Assembly: GCF_008364825.1 (NCBI RefSeq)
Contig: NZ_VTTO01000007.1
Span: 1-64,000, forward strand
Direction of reading: 5' to 3'
Source: Azospirillum sp. B21
GTDB taxonomy: Bacteria > Pseudomonadota > Alphaproteobacteria > Azospirillales > Azospirillaceae
Length of the DNA: 64,000 nt
Shown here: one piece after another, positions 16,177 to 24,667 of the stretch
Numbering within the stretch: the stretch's first letter is position 1
Layout of the letters: every line of letters begins with the position of its first letter
Program-made: the position numbers and the translations under genes
Notes under the pieces: model-generated
Told to the model about the DNA's origin: nothing
Database searches by the model: none
What the model saw: only the letters and a program-made list of their open reading frames with translations

Positions 16177-17002
16177 CGCCAAATCCTTCCAGGTCTTCGA
16201 CCTGCATCACCATGTCGGCTCGCTCGACATCGTCGGCGGCACAAAGGGCGGCGCGGGAAGCGCGGGAGACGGCATGGCGGCGGATGCCGAACAGCGGATC
16301 GCCTTCATGGACCGCCACGGCATCGCCCAGGCTCTGCTGATGCCGTCCAACGGCTATCAGGCCCCCAACGGCATCGCCGACACCCGCCGCGTCAACGATT
16401 CCGTCGCCGAATACCGCGAGCGCTGGAAGGACCGTTTCCCGGCGGCGCTCGCCACCGTTTCCCCGCTGGAGGGGGATGCGGCGCTGGACGAGATCGACCG
16501 CTGCATCGAGGTGCTCGGGATGAAGGGCATCGTCTGGCACCACCGGTTCCAGGGCTGCGCCATCGACCATCTGCGCATGGACGCGCTGCTGGAGCGCGTG
16601 CGTCATCACGGCGTGCCGGCCTTCATCCACATCATCGGCGATTCCAAGCTGGAATCGCCGTGGAAGCTGGAGGTGCTGGCCGAGCGCTTCCGCGATGTCA
16701 AGTTCGTCGCGCTGGACGCCTTCTCGTCGCCCGATTTCGCGCATTGGATGCCGCACATCGCGCGGCGCCATCCGAACATCCTGTTCGACACCGGAGTGAT
16801 GGTTCCGGTTTCCCACATGATCGAGCGTTTCGTGCGCGAGGCGGGAGCGCACCGGCTTTTGCTGGGCACGGACTTCTACTCTTCGCCCAAACTGTTCAGC
16901 GTTCCATTCCCCCTGCTGGAGATCCTCGCCTCCGACCTGACGGATGGGGACTGCGCGGAGATCCTGGGCAACAACGCCCGTCGCCTGCTGGGGCTTGCCT
17001 GA
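16169..17002 (+). CDS. Amidohydrolase family protein (ACMSD-like TIM barrel)
   Basis: A 277-residue metal-dependent hydrolase or decarboxylase of the amidohydrolase-2 type. The N-terminal HxH metal site is in FDLHHHVGS, another His lies in WHHRF, and the C-terminal Asp is in LLGTDFYS. Family members include decarboxylases, ring-opening hydrolases and lactonases. It is the last gene of the plus-strand operon, overlapping the hydratase gene by 8 bases, and is followed by a strong hairpin. The exact reaction is unknown. Confidence 0.85.
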   Translation: MRDAKSFQVFDLHHHVGSLDIVGGTKGGAGSAGDGMAADAEQRIAFMDRHGIAQALLMPSNGYQAPNGIADTRRVNDSVAEYRERWKDRFPAALATVSPLEGDAALDEIDRCIEVLGMKGIVWHHRFQGCAIDHLRMDALLERVRHHGVPAFIHIIGDSKLESPWKLEVLAERFRDVKFVALDAFSSPDFAHWMPHIARRHPNILFDTGVMVPVSHMIERFVREAGAHRLLLGTDFYSSPKLFSVPFPLLEILASDLTDGDCAEILGNNARRLLGLA

Positions 17003-17007
17003 GGAGC

Positions 17008-17044
17008 CGGCCCCGGCGGTCGCATCGATCTGCCGCCGGGGCCG
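17008..17044. terminator. Bidirectional hairpin between convergent operons
   Basis: A perfect 12-base stem (CGGCCCCGGCGG at 17008-17019 pairing with 17033-17044) and a 13-base loop fill the 48-base gap between two convergent genes. There is no T-run, so it is a hairpin-type or Rho-assisted terminator serving both strands. Confidence 0.7.
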
Positions 17045-17050
17045 CGCCCG

Positions 17051-17953
17051 TCACTCCGGTACGGAGCCTTTCACCACGACGCGCATCAGCACGCGGCGGT
17101 GCTTGCCCATCTCGTAGTTGGCCGTGGCCCGGTGCAGCAGGCAGCGGTTGTCCCAGAAAACGAGATCGCCGTGCTGCCAACGGTGGGTATAGACGAAACG
17201 GTCCTGCGTCGCGTGCTCCAGCAGTTCTTCCAGCAAGGCGCGTCCTTCTTCCTCCGGCAGGCCTTCGATGTGGGAGCTGTACATGCCGATGTAGAGGCTC
17301 TTGCGGCCGGTCTCGGGGTGGGTGCGGACCAGCGGATGGGCAATGGGCGGAGCGGCGGCAATGTCGTCTTCGGTCGGCGGGGCGCTGCCGGTGTAGCGGC
17401 GCATGAATTCCAGGCTCTGCACCGACTTCAGTCCGTCGATCCGCCGGCGCGTGGCCTCCGGCAGGGCGTTATAGGCGGCGGTCATGTCGGCGAACTGCGT
17501 GTCGCCGCCGTTCGGCGGCAGTTCCACCGCCTGCAGCATTGTCAGCAGCGACGGCTCCCGCAGGAAGGACTTGTCCGTATGCCAGAAATAGTTGGAGCTG
17601 ATGAAGGGCTTGGCCACCGGGTTGCCGGCGGCGTCCAGGTTGGTGATGGTGTGGACCGCGTCCCACTTCGACCCGTCCGCCAGCCGGATCATGTGCCCCT
17701 CGATCGGGCCGAACAGTTCGGCGAAGCGGTACATGCGCTCCTTGTCCAACGACTGGTTGCGGATCACCAGCAGATGGTGGTCGCGGAAGGCCGCGCGCAC
17801 CGCCTCGACCGTTCCGCCGTCGAGCGGCCGGGACAGGTCGAGGCTGTCGGTCTCCGCCCCGATGATGCCGTCGAGCGGCGTGAACAGGGAGCGGGCCGCG
17901 ACATCGGCTGGTGCAGCGGCGGAACTGGCGGCTGGCGCATGGAGGCTGTTCAT
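17051..17953 (-). CDS. TauD/TfdA-family 2-oxoglutarate-dependent dioxygenase
   Basis: A 300-residue Fe(II)/2-oxoglutarate dioxygenase. The iron-binding facial triad is visible as His125 and Asp127 (FWHTDKSF) and His274 (LLHRA), with the 2-oxoglutarate Arg at 286 or 287. Family members hydroxylate taurine, 2,4-D or alkyl sulfates and so release the polar group. It is the last gene of the 11-gene minus-strand operon that begins with an SsuA/NMT1-type importer, compatible with use of a sulfonate, ether or aryloxy acid. RBS AGAGGAA precedes ATG 17953. Confidence 0.92.
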   Translation of the reverse strand: MNSLHAPAASSAAAPADVAARSLFTPLDGIIGAETDSLDLSRPLDGGTVEAVRAAFRDHHLLVIRNQSLDKERMYRFAELFGPIEGHMIRLADGSKWDAVHTITNLDAAGNPVAKPFISSNYFWHTDKSFLREPSLLTMLQAVELPPNGGDTQFADMTAAYNALPEATRRRIDGLKSVQSLEFMRRYTGSAPPTEDDIAAAPPIAHPLVRTHPETGRKSLYIGMYSSHIEGLPEEEGRALLEELLEHATQDRFVYTHRWQHGDLVFWDNRCLLHRATANYEMGKHRRVLMRVVVKGSVPE

Positions 17954-17985
17954 GGGACGGTTCCTCTTGCAGGGCGGGATGGTTT

Positions 17986-18684
17986 TCAGAGTGGACGGCG
18001 GCAGGCCCAAAGGGCGGCGCGCGTCAGGATTTGGCGGTGCGCCGGGTGTTCCAGGGACGCCCGGTCGTGGCCCAGCGTGTCGGCCACTGCCCGGCCCCGG
18101 CCGACGTCGCGCGCCCACAAGGCGGGCCAGGCGCCTCCCCCCTCCGACGCCACGGTCGCCAGCGGTTCGACATCGCCGGCCAGATCGAAATCGCCATAGG
18201 CCTCGTCAGTCACGGTGAAGGGCGGCAGGCCGGCGGTGAGGGGATGGGGCTTGGCCGTAGGGGCCAGTGTGACCGGACCGCGCGGCGGATGGGCGGAGCG
18301 GCCCCACACCCAGGCGCCGCCCAGCAGTTCCTTCCATTCCGGCCAGTCGTCGAAGCAGATCAGCGCGGTGTGCAGGCCCAGCAGCCCGCCACCGCCGGTG
18401 ACGAAGCGCGACAGCCGATGCCGCCCGTCCTGCGACAGCGAAAAGGCCCAGCGCTCGCGGTGCGGCGCGTATTTCTCGCTGCCCTGCATACGCCAGCGCA
18501 GCGCATAGACGGTGAGCATGTCGAAACCACCCTGTTCCAGCGCCTCGAGCCCGCCTTCGATGTCGTCGGTGCCGGTCGAGATGACTCCCGCTTCGGCCAG
18601 GATCCTCTCCAGCGCCGGAACGGCGTCGGCGAAGGGATGGCCGATGCCGCCGGTGAGGATCAGGTTGCGGATCGCCCCGCTCAT
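17986..18684 (-). CDS. ThuA-like domain protein
   Basis: A 232-residue protein of the ThuA (trehalose utilisation) family, a class I glutamine-amidotransferase-like fold of unclear enzymatic role. It begins LILTGGIGHPFADAVPAL and has the family segments GGGGLLGLHTA and HPLTAGLPPF. The ATG overlaps the stop of the upstream SDR (18681-18684). ThuA-like proteins accompany sugar-modifying dehydrogenases and isomerases; a sugar-isomerase-like gene and three SDRs are in this operon. Confidence 0.85.
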   Translation of the reverse strand: MSGAIRNLILTGGIGHPFADAVPALERILAEAGVISTGTDDIEGGLEALEQGGFDMLTVYALRWRMQGSEKYAPHRERWAFSLSQDGRHRLSRFVTGGGGLLGLHTALICFDDWPEWKELLGGAWVWGRSAHPPRGPVTLAPTAKPHPLTAGLPPFTVTDEAYGDFDLAGDVEPLATVASEGGGAWPALWARDVGRGRAVADTLGHDRASLEHPAHRQILTRAALWACRRPL

Positions 18685-19469
18685 CGATCGCCCGCCAGTG
18701 GCTTGACCGCCGGCGCACGGCGGGGCAGGTGCATCTTCAGGCTGAAGGACACGCCGCCGTCGACCATCAGATGCTGGCCGTGGATGTAGCGCGCCCGGTC
18801 CGATACCAGGAACAGCACCGCGTCGGCCACATCGTCGGCAGTGCCGAGCGACCGGGCGGGCACGGCGCCGCCGCGCACCGCGCGCACCTCCGCGTCGGCA
18901 TAGATCGGCGCCGACATGCCGGCGTCGATGAAGCCGGGTGCGACGGCGTTGACCCGCACGCCGCGCGGGGCCAGCGCAAGCGCCAGATGCTCGGTCAGCA
19001 GCGCGACCGCCGCCTTGGTGGCCGGATAGGCCCCGGCGTCGGGGCTGGGGGCGACGGCGTTCAGCGAGGTGATGTTGACGATGGCTCCCGACCCGCGCTC
19101 CGCCATCCGCCGCGCCACGGCGCGGGTGACGATGAAGGTGCCGGTCAGGTTCACGTCCACCACGCGGCGGAAATCGGCGACGCTGTGCTCCAGCAGTTCG
19201 CCGAAGCGGACGATGCCGGCATTGTTGACCAGCACGTCAGGGCCGTCGCCGAAGGCTTCCGTCATCGCGGCAACCACCGCGTCGATCTGCGCCTCGTCGG
19301 TCACGTCGGCGGTGAAGGCCAGGGCGCCGGGAATGCGCGCCGACTCCGTCTCCAGCCCGGCGGCATCGAGGTCGAGCAGCGCCACGCGGTATCCATCCCC
19401 GGCCAGACGCCGCGCGATGGCCGCGCCCAGTCCGCCGCCGGCTCCGGTCACCAGAGCGGTCTTGGTCAT
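18681..19469 (-). CDS. SDR family NAD(P)-dependent oxidoreductase
   Basis: A 262-residue classical short-chain dehydrogenase. The cofactor motif TGAGGGLG is near residue 8, NNAG is near 87, and the catalytic Tyr-Lys are in YPATK. RBS GGGAGGATC precedes ATG 19469. It is one of three SDRs in the operon. The substrate cannot be derived from sequence alone. Confidence 0.92.
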   Translation of the reverse strand: MTKTALVTGAGGGLGAAIARRLAGDGYRVALLDLDAAGLETESARIPGALAFTADVTDEAQIDAVVAAMTEAFGDGPDVLVNNAGIVRFGELLEHSVADFRRVVDVNLTGTFIVTRAVARRMAERGSGAIVNITSLNAVAPSPDAGAYPATKAAVALLTEHLALALAPRGVRVNAVAPGFIDAGMSAPIYADAEVRAVRGGAVPARSLGTADDVADAVLFLVSDRARYIHGQHLMVDGGVSFSLKMHLPRRAPAVKPLAGDR

Positions 19470-19536
19470 GTGATCCTCCCGGAAAAGCGGGTGTTGGACG
19501 TCGAAGGGAACGGCGTAACGGCGCGCTTTGCACTCA

Positions 19537-20325
19537 TCACAGCGCGCTCTGCACGATGCCGCCGTCCACCGGGATGGCAGTGCCGGTCAGGTAACGTGCG
19601 CGCTCTGAGGCCAGGAAGACGATCAGGTCGGCGACCTCGTCGGGCCGGGCGAAGCGGCCGAGCGGGATGCCGGCGGCGATGCCGGCCGCGGTGTCCTCCG
19701 CGTTTCGGCCCTGGGCGGCGGCGCGGGCGCCGACCACCTGGGTCATCCGGTCGGTCGCCGTCCAACCGGGGCAGACGGTGTTGACCAGGATGTTCTCCGG
19801 CGCCAGCTGCGTCGCCATCGTCTTGGCCCAACCCAGCGCTCCCAGCCGCAGGCTGTTGGACAGCATCAGCTCGCCGATCGGCTGCTTGACAGAATAGGAG
19901 CTGATGTTGACGACCCGCCCCCAACGCTGCCGCCGCATGTGGGGAAGCACGGCGCGGGTAGCGTTGACCGCCGACATCAGCGTCAGGCGGAAGGCGTCCT
20001 CCCAATCGGCGCCGCTCAGCCCCTCGAAGGAACCGGGTTTCGGACCGGCGGCGTTGTTGACCAGGATGTGGATGGTGCCGAAGGCGCCGGCGACCTCGCC
20101 AACCAGCCGCTCCACCGTATCCGCGTCGCCAACGTTGGCACGGACCGCCAGCACCGGGGCACCGGCCGCTTCCAGAAGCGCCCTCGCCGCCTCCAGCCGG
20201 CCGGGGTCGCGGCCGCAGATGGCGACGGCGCAGCCTTCGCGCGCGAAACCCAGCGCCGCCGCCCGTCCGATGCCCTGGCTGCCGCCAAGCACCAGCGCGA
20301 CCTTGCCATTCAGTCCCAAATCCAT
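19537..20325 (-). CDS. SDR family protein with a non-canonical active site
   Basis: A 262-residue SDR-fold protein with cofactor motif GGSQGIG, NNAAG and the C-terminal VDGG segment. Instead of the catalytic YxxxK it reads SYSVKQPIGELMLSNS at the same place, so the usual Tyr/Lys pair is missing. This belongs to an SDR subgroup with an SVKQP segment that I know only from sequence. It may use other residues or be a non-catalytic partner. RBS AAGGAAGA precedes ATG 20325. Confidence 0.88.
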   Translation of the reverse strand: MDLGLNGKVALVLGGSQGIGRAAALGFAREGCAVAICGRDPGRLEAARALLEAAGAPVLAVRANVGDADTVERLVGEVAGAFGTIHILVNNAAGPKPGSFEGLSGADWEDAFRLTLMSAVNATRAVLPHMRRQRWGRVVNISSYSVKQPIGELMLSNSLRLGALGWAKTMATQLAPENILVNTVCPGWTATDRMTQVVGARAAAQGRNAEDTAAGIAAGIPLGRFARPDEVADLIVFLASERARYLTGTAIPVDGGIVQSAL

Positions 20326-20360
20326 CGCTGTGTTCTTCCTTTTCCGGATGCGGCGGCCCG

Positions 20361-20921
20361 TCAGCCGCGCGGGCGCTTGCTGACGACGGTTCCGGCCTCG
20401 GGTTGGAAATAGCAGCGCTCGGGCTTGTAGGTGCCGCTCGCCACGGTGATGCCCCAGCTTCCCTGCTCCAGCGCCATGAAGCCGTGGATGTCGGCGGGCG
20501 GGGCGATCACCACGCTGTCGCCCGGCTCCAGCACGCGGTCCTCGACCACGGTCAGATCCGCCTTGCCGGGAACCGAGCCGTCGTCGCGCCGCTCGTAGAC
20601 GGTGTGCTTCACCCGGCCCCGGTAGATCGCCATGCTTTCCCAATTGCCGTGGTCGTGAACGGCGATGGGCTGGCCGTCGGGCAGCTCGAACAGCAGGATC
20701 GACAGGTCGCCGTCGTAGTAGAGGTACTGGGAATTCGCGACATGGTTGCCGATGCGCGGCACGCCGGCCGTGCACAGGTCGGGGCGGGCGGCAAGCGCCG
20801 CCAGCGGTTCGCGCAGTGCTGCCGTCAGGCGTGCGGTGTCGTGTCCGTGCGTCTCGATCGCCCGGATGACCGCCTGGGCGCAGGCGCGGATGGCTGTGCC
20901 GGTCTCGGGGGTGACGGCCAT
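20361..20921 (-). CDS. Cysteine-dioxygenase-like cupin protein
   Basis: A 186-residue double-stranded beta-helix protein. Metal-ligand histidines are visible in VHDHGNWE and PADIHGF, the arrangement of cysteine dioxygenase and 3-mercaptopropionate dioxygenase relatives. It could oxidise a thiol to a sulfinate, which would fit the sulfur-type importer and TauD-like dioxygenase of the same operon, but no thiol substrate is shown. RBS AGGAGG precedes ATG 20921. Confidence 0.82.
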   Translation of the reverse strand: MAVTPETGTAIRACAQAVIRAIETHGHDTARLTAALREPLAALAARPDLCTAGVPRIGNHVANSQYLYYDGDLSILLFELPDGQPIAVHDHGNWESMAIYRGRVKHTVYERRDDGSVPGKADLTVVEDRVLEPGDSVVIAPPADIHGFMALEQGSWGITVASGTYKPERCYFQPEAGTVVSKRPRG

Positions 20922-20946
20922 GGTGGGTCCTCCTGAAAGACGGTAG

Positions 20947-21753
20947 TCAGAGCGTCGCGAGCAGGCGGCGGGTTGCGGCGACGGCGCGCGCCACGCGGGC
21001 CGGCGCCTCCATCGTCCGCGCCAGGGAGGCGGTCGGGATTTCGAGGGCGAGCGGCAAGCCGGGCGGAAGCGCGCGCAGCAGCCCGGTCAGGTCGATGCCG
21101 CCTTCGCCCGGAAACAGCCGCTCCTTCACCGCCGTGTGCAGCAGGGACTCGCGGTCGGCCGCATGCTCGCGCGGGGCGTCGCAGAGATGCATGTAGGCGA
21201 ACAGGCCGGGCGGGATCGCCGCCACCTCGGCCGGCGTGCCGCCGGAGCGGTCGTAATGCAGCGCGTCGAGCGCGATGCCGATGTTCGGCCGTCCCACCCG
21301 GCCGATCAGCCGGGCGGCGGCGGCGGCGCTCGGCACGCTCATCCAGGGCACGAACTCGAACTGCACGGTCAGGGCGAAGCCGGCGGCGTCGTCGCAGAGC
21401 CGCCCCAGCCTCGCCGCCAGCCGCCCCGCGTCGGGGTCGTCGCCGGTCGCCAGCACATGGCGGGCGCCCAGCTCGGCCGCGGCCTCCATGAAGGGGCGGA
21501 AGGCGTCGAGGTCGGTGTGGGGCAGGACACGGGCGGTGTTGGCGTCGAGCGCGGTGACGCCGCGGTCGGCCATGCGCCGCTTCATCTCGCGCCGCAGGGC
21601 GGGGTCGGCCAGCAGCGGCATCGGATCGCCGTCGGGCTGGCCGCCCAGCAGGCGCAGGCCGACATGGGCGCAGCCCTGGTCCGCCGCCACCGTCACCATC
21701 TCGGGCGGCGACAGCTCCGGCACCGTGTAGTAGGAGAGCGACAGCGGGTTCAT
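20947..21753 (-). CDS. Sugar phosphate isomerase/epimerase-like TIM barrel (AP endonuclease 2 family)
   Basis: A 268-residue xylose-isomerase-like TIM barrel. The pattern of acidic and His residues (QFEFVPWM, ALDALHYDRSG, YMHLCDA, ALEIPTA) matches the metal-binding barrel of this family. The start overlaps the upstream SDR stop (TCAT at 21750-21753). Members are epimerases, dehydratases (for example dehydroshikimate dehydratase) or endonucleases; here the catabolic setting favours a small-molecule enzyme. Confidence 0.85.
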   Translation of the reverse strand: MNPLSLSYYTVPELSPPEMVTVAADQGCAHVGLRLLGGQPDGDPMPLLADPALRREMKRRMADRGVTALDANTARVLPHTDLDAFRPFMEAAAELGARHVLATGDDPDAGRLAARLGRLCDDAAGFALTVQFEFVPWMSVPSAAAAARLIGRVGRPNIGIALDALHYDRSGGTPAEVAAIPPGLFAYMHLCDAPREHAADRESLLHTAVKERLFPGEGGIDLTGLLRALPPGLPLALEIPTASLARTMEAPARVARAVAATRRLLATL

Positions 21754-22568
21754 GCCGCGCCCTCCGCCGCCGGGATGGCAGACGGGGCCGGACGGACGCC
21801 GCCATACTGCGCCCAGGTGCCGGCGACGTGCCATCCGGCATCCACCACAAGATTGACCCCGGTGATTGCCGACGCCCGGTCGGAGGCCAAGAATTCGATG
21901 CTTTCCGCCACCTCGCGCGGCTGCACGATCCGGCCGAGCGCCGTGAATTCGGCCGGATCGGCGGCGTAGCGGCCCGACCGGATCCGTTCGACCACCCGCG
22001 GCACCAGCGTCGAGCCGGGCGAGACGCAGTTGACCCGCACCCCGGCGCGGCCCCACTCCCCGGCGAGGTTCAGCGTCAGGCTGACCACCCCCGCCTTGCT
22101 GGACGCATAGGCGTGGACCGGTACCGAACCAATGGCGGCGATCGACGCGATGTTGACGATGCTGCCCCGTCCCTGCCGCGCCATGCGGGTGCCGAAGGCG
22201 CGGTTGGCGTAATAGGTGCCGGTCAGGTTGACGTGGACCGTGCGCTCCCACACCTCCAGCGGCAGCTCGGCGGGCGGCAGCACCGGCTGGAAGACCGCGG
22301 CGGCGACCACCAGCGCGCCGACCGGGCCATGCGCCGCCTCGATGGCGGCGGCGACCCGCTCGACCGCGCCGGCGTCGGCGATGTCGAGCGCCAGCGCGGC
22401 GCCGCCGATCTCGCCGGCCACCCGCTCCGCAGCATCCGGGTCGAGGTCGGCGACCGCCAGCCGCCAGCCGCGCGACGCCATCAGGCGGGCGGTCTCCTCC
22501 CCGATGCCGTTGCCGCCGCCGATGACGACGGCCAGCGCGCCGTCCGCGGCCGGAATTTGCTGGGTCAT
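21750..22568 (-). CDS. SDR family NAD(P)-dependent oxidoreductase
   Basis: A 272-residue classical SDR with cofactor motif GGGNGIGE near residue 17 and catalytic YASSK. The C-terminus is extended by about 20 residues rich in Pro and Ala. It sits between the binding-protein gene and the isomerase-like gene with a 4-base overlap at its end. It probably oxidises a hydroxyl of the imported compound or its product. Confidence 0.92.
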   Translation of the reverse strand: MTQQIPAADGALAVVIGGGNGIGEETARLMASRGWRLAVADLDPDAAERVAGEIGGAALALDIADAGAVERVAAAIEAAHGPVGALVVAAAVFQPVLPPAELPLEVWERTVHVNLTGTYYANRAFGTRMARQGRGSIVNIASIAAIGSVPVHAYASSKAGVVSLTLNLAGEWGRAGVRVNCVSPGSTLVPRVVERIRSGRYAADPAEFTALGRIVQPREVAESIEFLASDRASAITGVNLVVDAGWHVAGTWAQYGGVRPAPSAIPAAEGAA

Positions 22569-22582
22569 GGCGGAATACCCCG

Positions 22583-23563
22583 TCACTTGCGCAGGTCGGC
22601 GGCGAGGAAGGAGTTGTCCAGCACCTTCGACCAGTCCACCGGGCCGGACCATTCGCCCATGCGCTCCATGCCCTTGACCCAGATGTTCAGGCCGTCCATG
22701 TCGAAATCGCCCTGGCTCCAGTACTTGATTGCCGCCATGCGCTTCATTGAGGTGGTGGCGACATCGACCGGCAGCGTGTCGCCGTAGCGTTTGGCGACCA
22801 TCTTCGCGGCCTCCTCCGGGTTCTCGTAGATGAAGTTCACCGCCGAGCGCCAAGCGGCGAGCAGCCCGCGCAGCTGGTCAGGGCTCTTGCGCATGAAGTC
22901 GCCGGTGGCGACGCCGACGGTCGGCGTCATCGACGGCAGGTTCTCCAGCGAGAAGGCGACTTTGTAACGGTCCTTGCGGGCGCTGTAGAGCGGCTCCAGG
23001 ATCAGCGCCGCGTCCACTCCGCCCTGCTCCAGCGCCGACAGGCCGGAGCCGACGGAGCCCAGCGCGACGATGTCGGCCTTGCCGGGGAAGCCGGCCGCCT
23101 CGAAGGCCATGACGACCATCAGTTCGCTCGACGATTTCGGCGCGGTGATGCCGACCTTGCGGCCGACCAGATCCTTGACCGAGGAGACGCCGCTGTCCGG
23201 CCGCGTCACCCATAGCAGGTCGTCCACCCGGCGGATCGCGGTGTGAACGATGCGGATGTCCATGCCCTGCCTGATGCCGGCCAGCGCGGTGGAGGTGCTG
23301 ACGATGCCGTAGCCGAGCCCGCCGCCCACCATGTTGCGGATGCCGGTGCCGCCGCCGACCGAGCTCATCACGTCGGTGACGTCGACGCCGTTCTTCTTGT
23401 AGTCGCCCCGCTCCAGCGCCACGGCGATCGGGGCGGTGTTCAGCAGGGCGCCGTAATGGGACGCCATGATCTCCAGCGCATGGGCCTGCGGCGCCGAGGC
23501 CAGCAGGCCGCCGATCAGCGGCACCGCCGCCAGCGCGCGGGTCAGGAATCGGGTGATGGTCAT
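22583..23563 (-). CDS. NMT1/SsuA-type ABC substrate-binding protein
   Basis: A 326-residue periplasmic binding protein with a signal peptide (likely cleavage after Ala29, AHA/L). Type II binding-fold features include GGGTGIRNMVGGGLGYG and SVKDLVGRKVGI. Relatives bind sulfonates, nitrate, thiamin precursors or aromatic acids. It pairs with the permease and ATPase genes of the same operon. The start overlaps the amidohydrolase stop at 23560-23563. Confidence 0.9.
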   Translation of the reverse strand: MTITRFLTRALAAVPLIGGLLASAPQAHALEIMASHYGALLNTAPIAVALERGDYKKNGVDVTDVMSSVGGGTGIRNMVGGGLGYGIVSTSTALAGIRQGMDIRIVHTAIRRVDDLLWVTRPDSGVSSVKDLVGRKVGITAPKSSSELMVVMAFEAAGFPGKADIVALGSVGSGLSALEQGGVDAALILEPLYSARKDRYKVAFSLENLPSMTPTVGVATGDFMRKSPDQLRGLLAAWRSAVNFIYENPEEAAKMVAKRYGDTLPVDVATTSMKRMAAIKYWSQGDFDMDGLNIWVKGMERMGEWSGPVDWSKVLDNSFLAADLRK

Positions 23564-24582
23564 GGCGTCCCTCCGTTGAAGATCTTGTCTTTTCTGAGCA
23601 GGCGGCGGGCGTTGCCGGCCAGCGCCGGCGACACGGCGCCGTGGTGTCCGTCCTCCGGCTGGTCCCAGCCGGCGAAGTTGGTGCCGAAGACCAGCCGGTC
23701 CGGTCCAACCACCTGGGTCAGCAGCGCCAGCGCACGGTCGTCGTTCAGGTGCGTGTCGAACCACAGCCGCGACAGCATCTCCTCGAAGGCGCCATCCTTC
23801 TTCATCGACTGGCTGGCCCACGGGCGCTTCATGCCGGCCTGCGCCAGCCGTCCGGCGGTAAAGGCGGCGGCACCGCCGCCATGGCTGATCCAGACGTCCA
23901 GCCTGGGGTGGCGTTCCAGCACGCCGCCGAAGATCAGGGTGGCGACGGCGATGGTCTCCTGCGCGGCGAAGCCGATGATGACGTCGAGGTCGAATCGCTT
24001 CAGCGAAGGATCGCCGGGCGGACCGTCGATGCCGGCCGGGGCCGGATGCAGGAACAGCGGCACGTCCAGCCGGACGAACGCCTCGTAAAGCCTGTCGAAC
24101 TCCAGGCTGTGCAGCGGCTCGCCCGCGAATTCGGTGCCGGTCGCCGCCCCCCACAGGCCAAGTTCGGTGACGGAGCGCTCCAGTTCCTCCGTCGCGGCGC
24201 GCGGATCCTGCATCGGCAGGGCGGCCAGTCCGCCCAGCCTGTCGGGATAGCGCCCGACCAGCTCCGCCAGCGCGTCGTTGTGGCGGCGGCAGAAGGAGAC
24301 GGCCGACGGCACGTCGATGTGGTGGAAGTAATTCAGCGGACTGGCCGACAGCACCTGGAAATCGATGCCGGCCTGATCCATGCGGCGCAGCCGCAGCTCC
24401 GGGTCGGTGAAGGGGCTGTTCAGGTGGCGGACGCCGCTCAGCCGGTAATTGCCGACGCGGTACCAGGGCTGGCCATTCTCGTCGACACCATGCTCCGGCC
24501 CGTGGATTCCGGCGGCGCCGTTGGTGGCCTCCAGACGGACATGGGCATGGACGTCGATCAGCGTCGCGGTTTCGATGGGCAT
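23560..24582 (-). CDS. Amidohydrolase family protein (ACMSD-like)
   Basis: A 340-residue amidohydrolase-2 TIM barrel. Metal ligands are suggested by DVHAHVRL, FLHPAP and WISHGGG. At the place of the usual catalytic Asp (FGSDYP-like) it reads FGTNFAGWD, so either Asn replaces Asp or the Asp of GWD takes over. RBS AAAGGACC precedes ATG 24582. The gene interrupts the transporter genes (permease upstream, binding protein downstream), which argues that hydrolase and importer share a substrate. Confidence 0.87.
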   Translation of the reverse strand: MPIETATLIDVHAHVRLEATNGAAGIHGPEHGVDENGQPWYRVGNYRLSGVRHLNSPFTDPELRLRRMDQAGIDFQVLSASPLNYFHHIDVPSAVSFCRRHNDALAELVGRYPDRLGGLAALPMQDPRAATEELERSVTELGLWGAATGTEFAGEPLHSLEFDRLYEAFVRLDVPLFLHPAPAGIDGPPGDPSLKRFDLDVIIGFAAQETIAVATLIFGGVLERHPRLDVWISHGGGAAAFTAGRLAQAGMKRPWASQSMKKDGAFEEMLSRLWFDTHLNDDRALALLTQVVGPDRLVFGTNFAGWDQPEDGHHGAVSPALAGNARRLLRKDKIFNGGTP

Positions 24583-24667
24583 GACAGGGTCCTTTCCGCC
24601 GGACTGGCCGGCGGCCGGGAATAAGGTGACGGGCGAAAGCGGGACGTGGGGCGGAGGCGGGCGCCGC

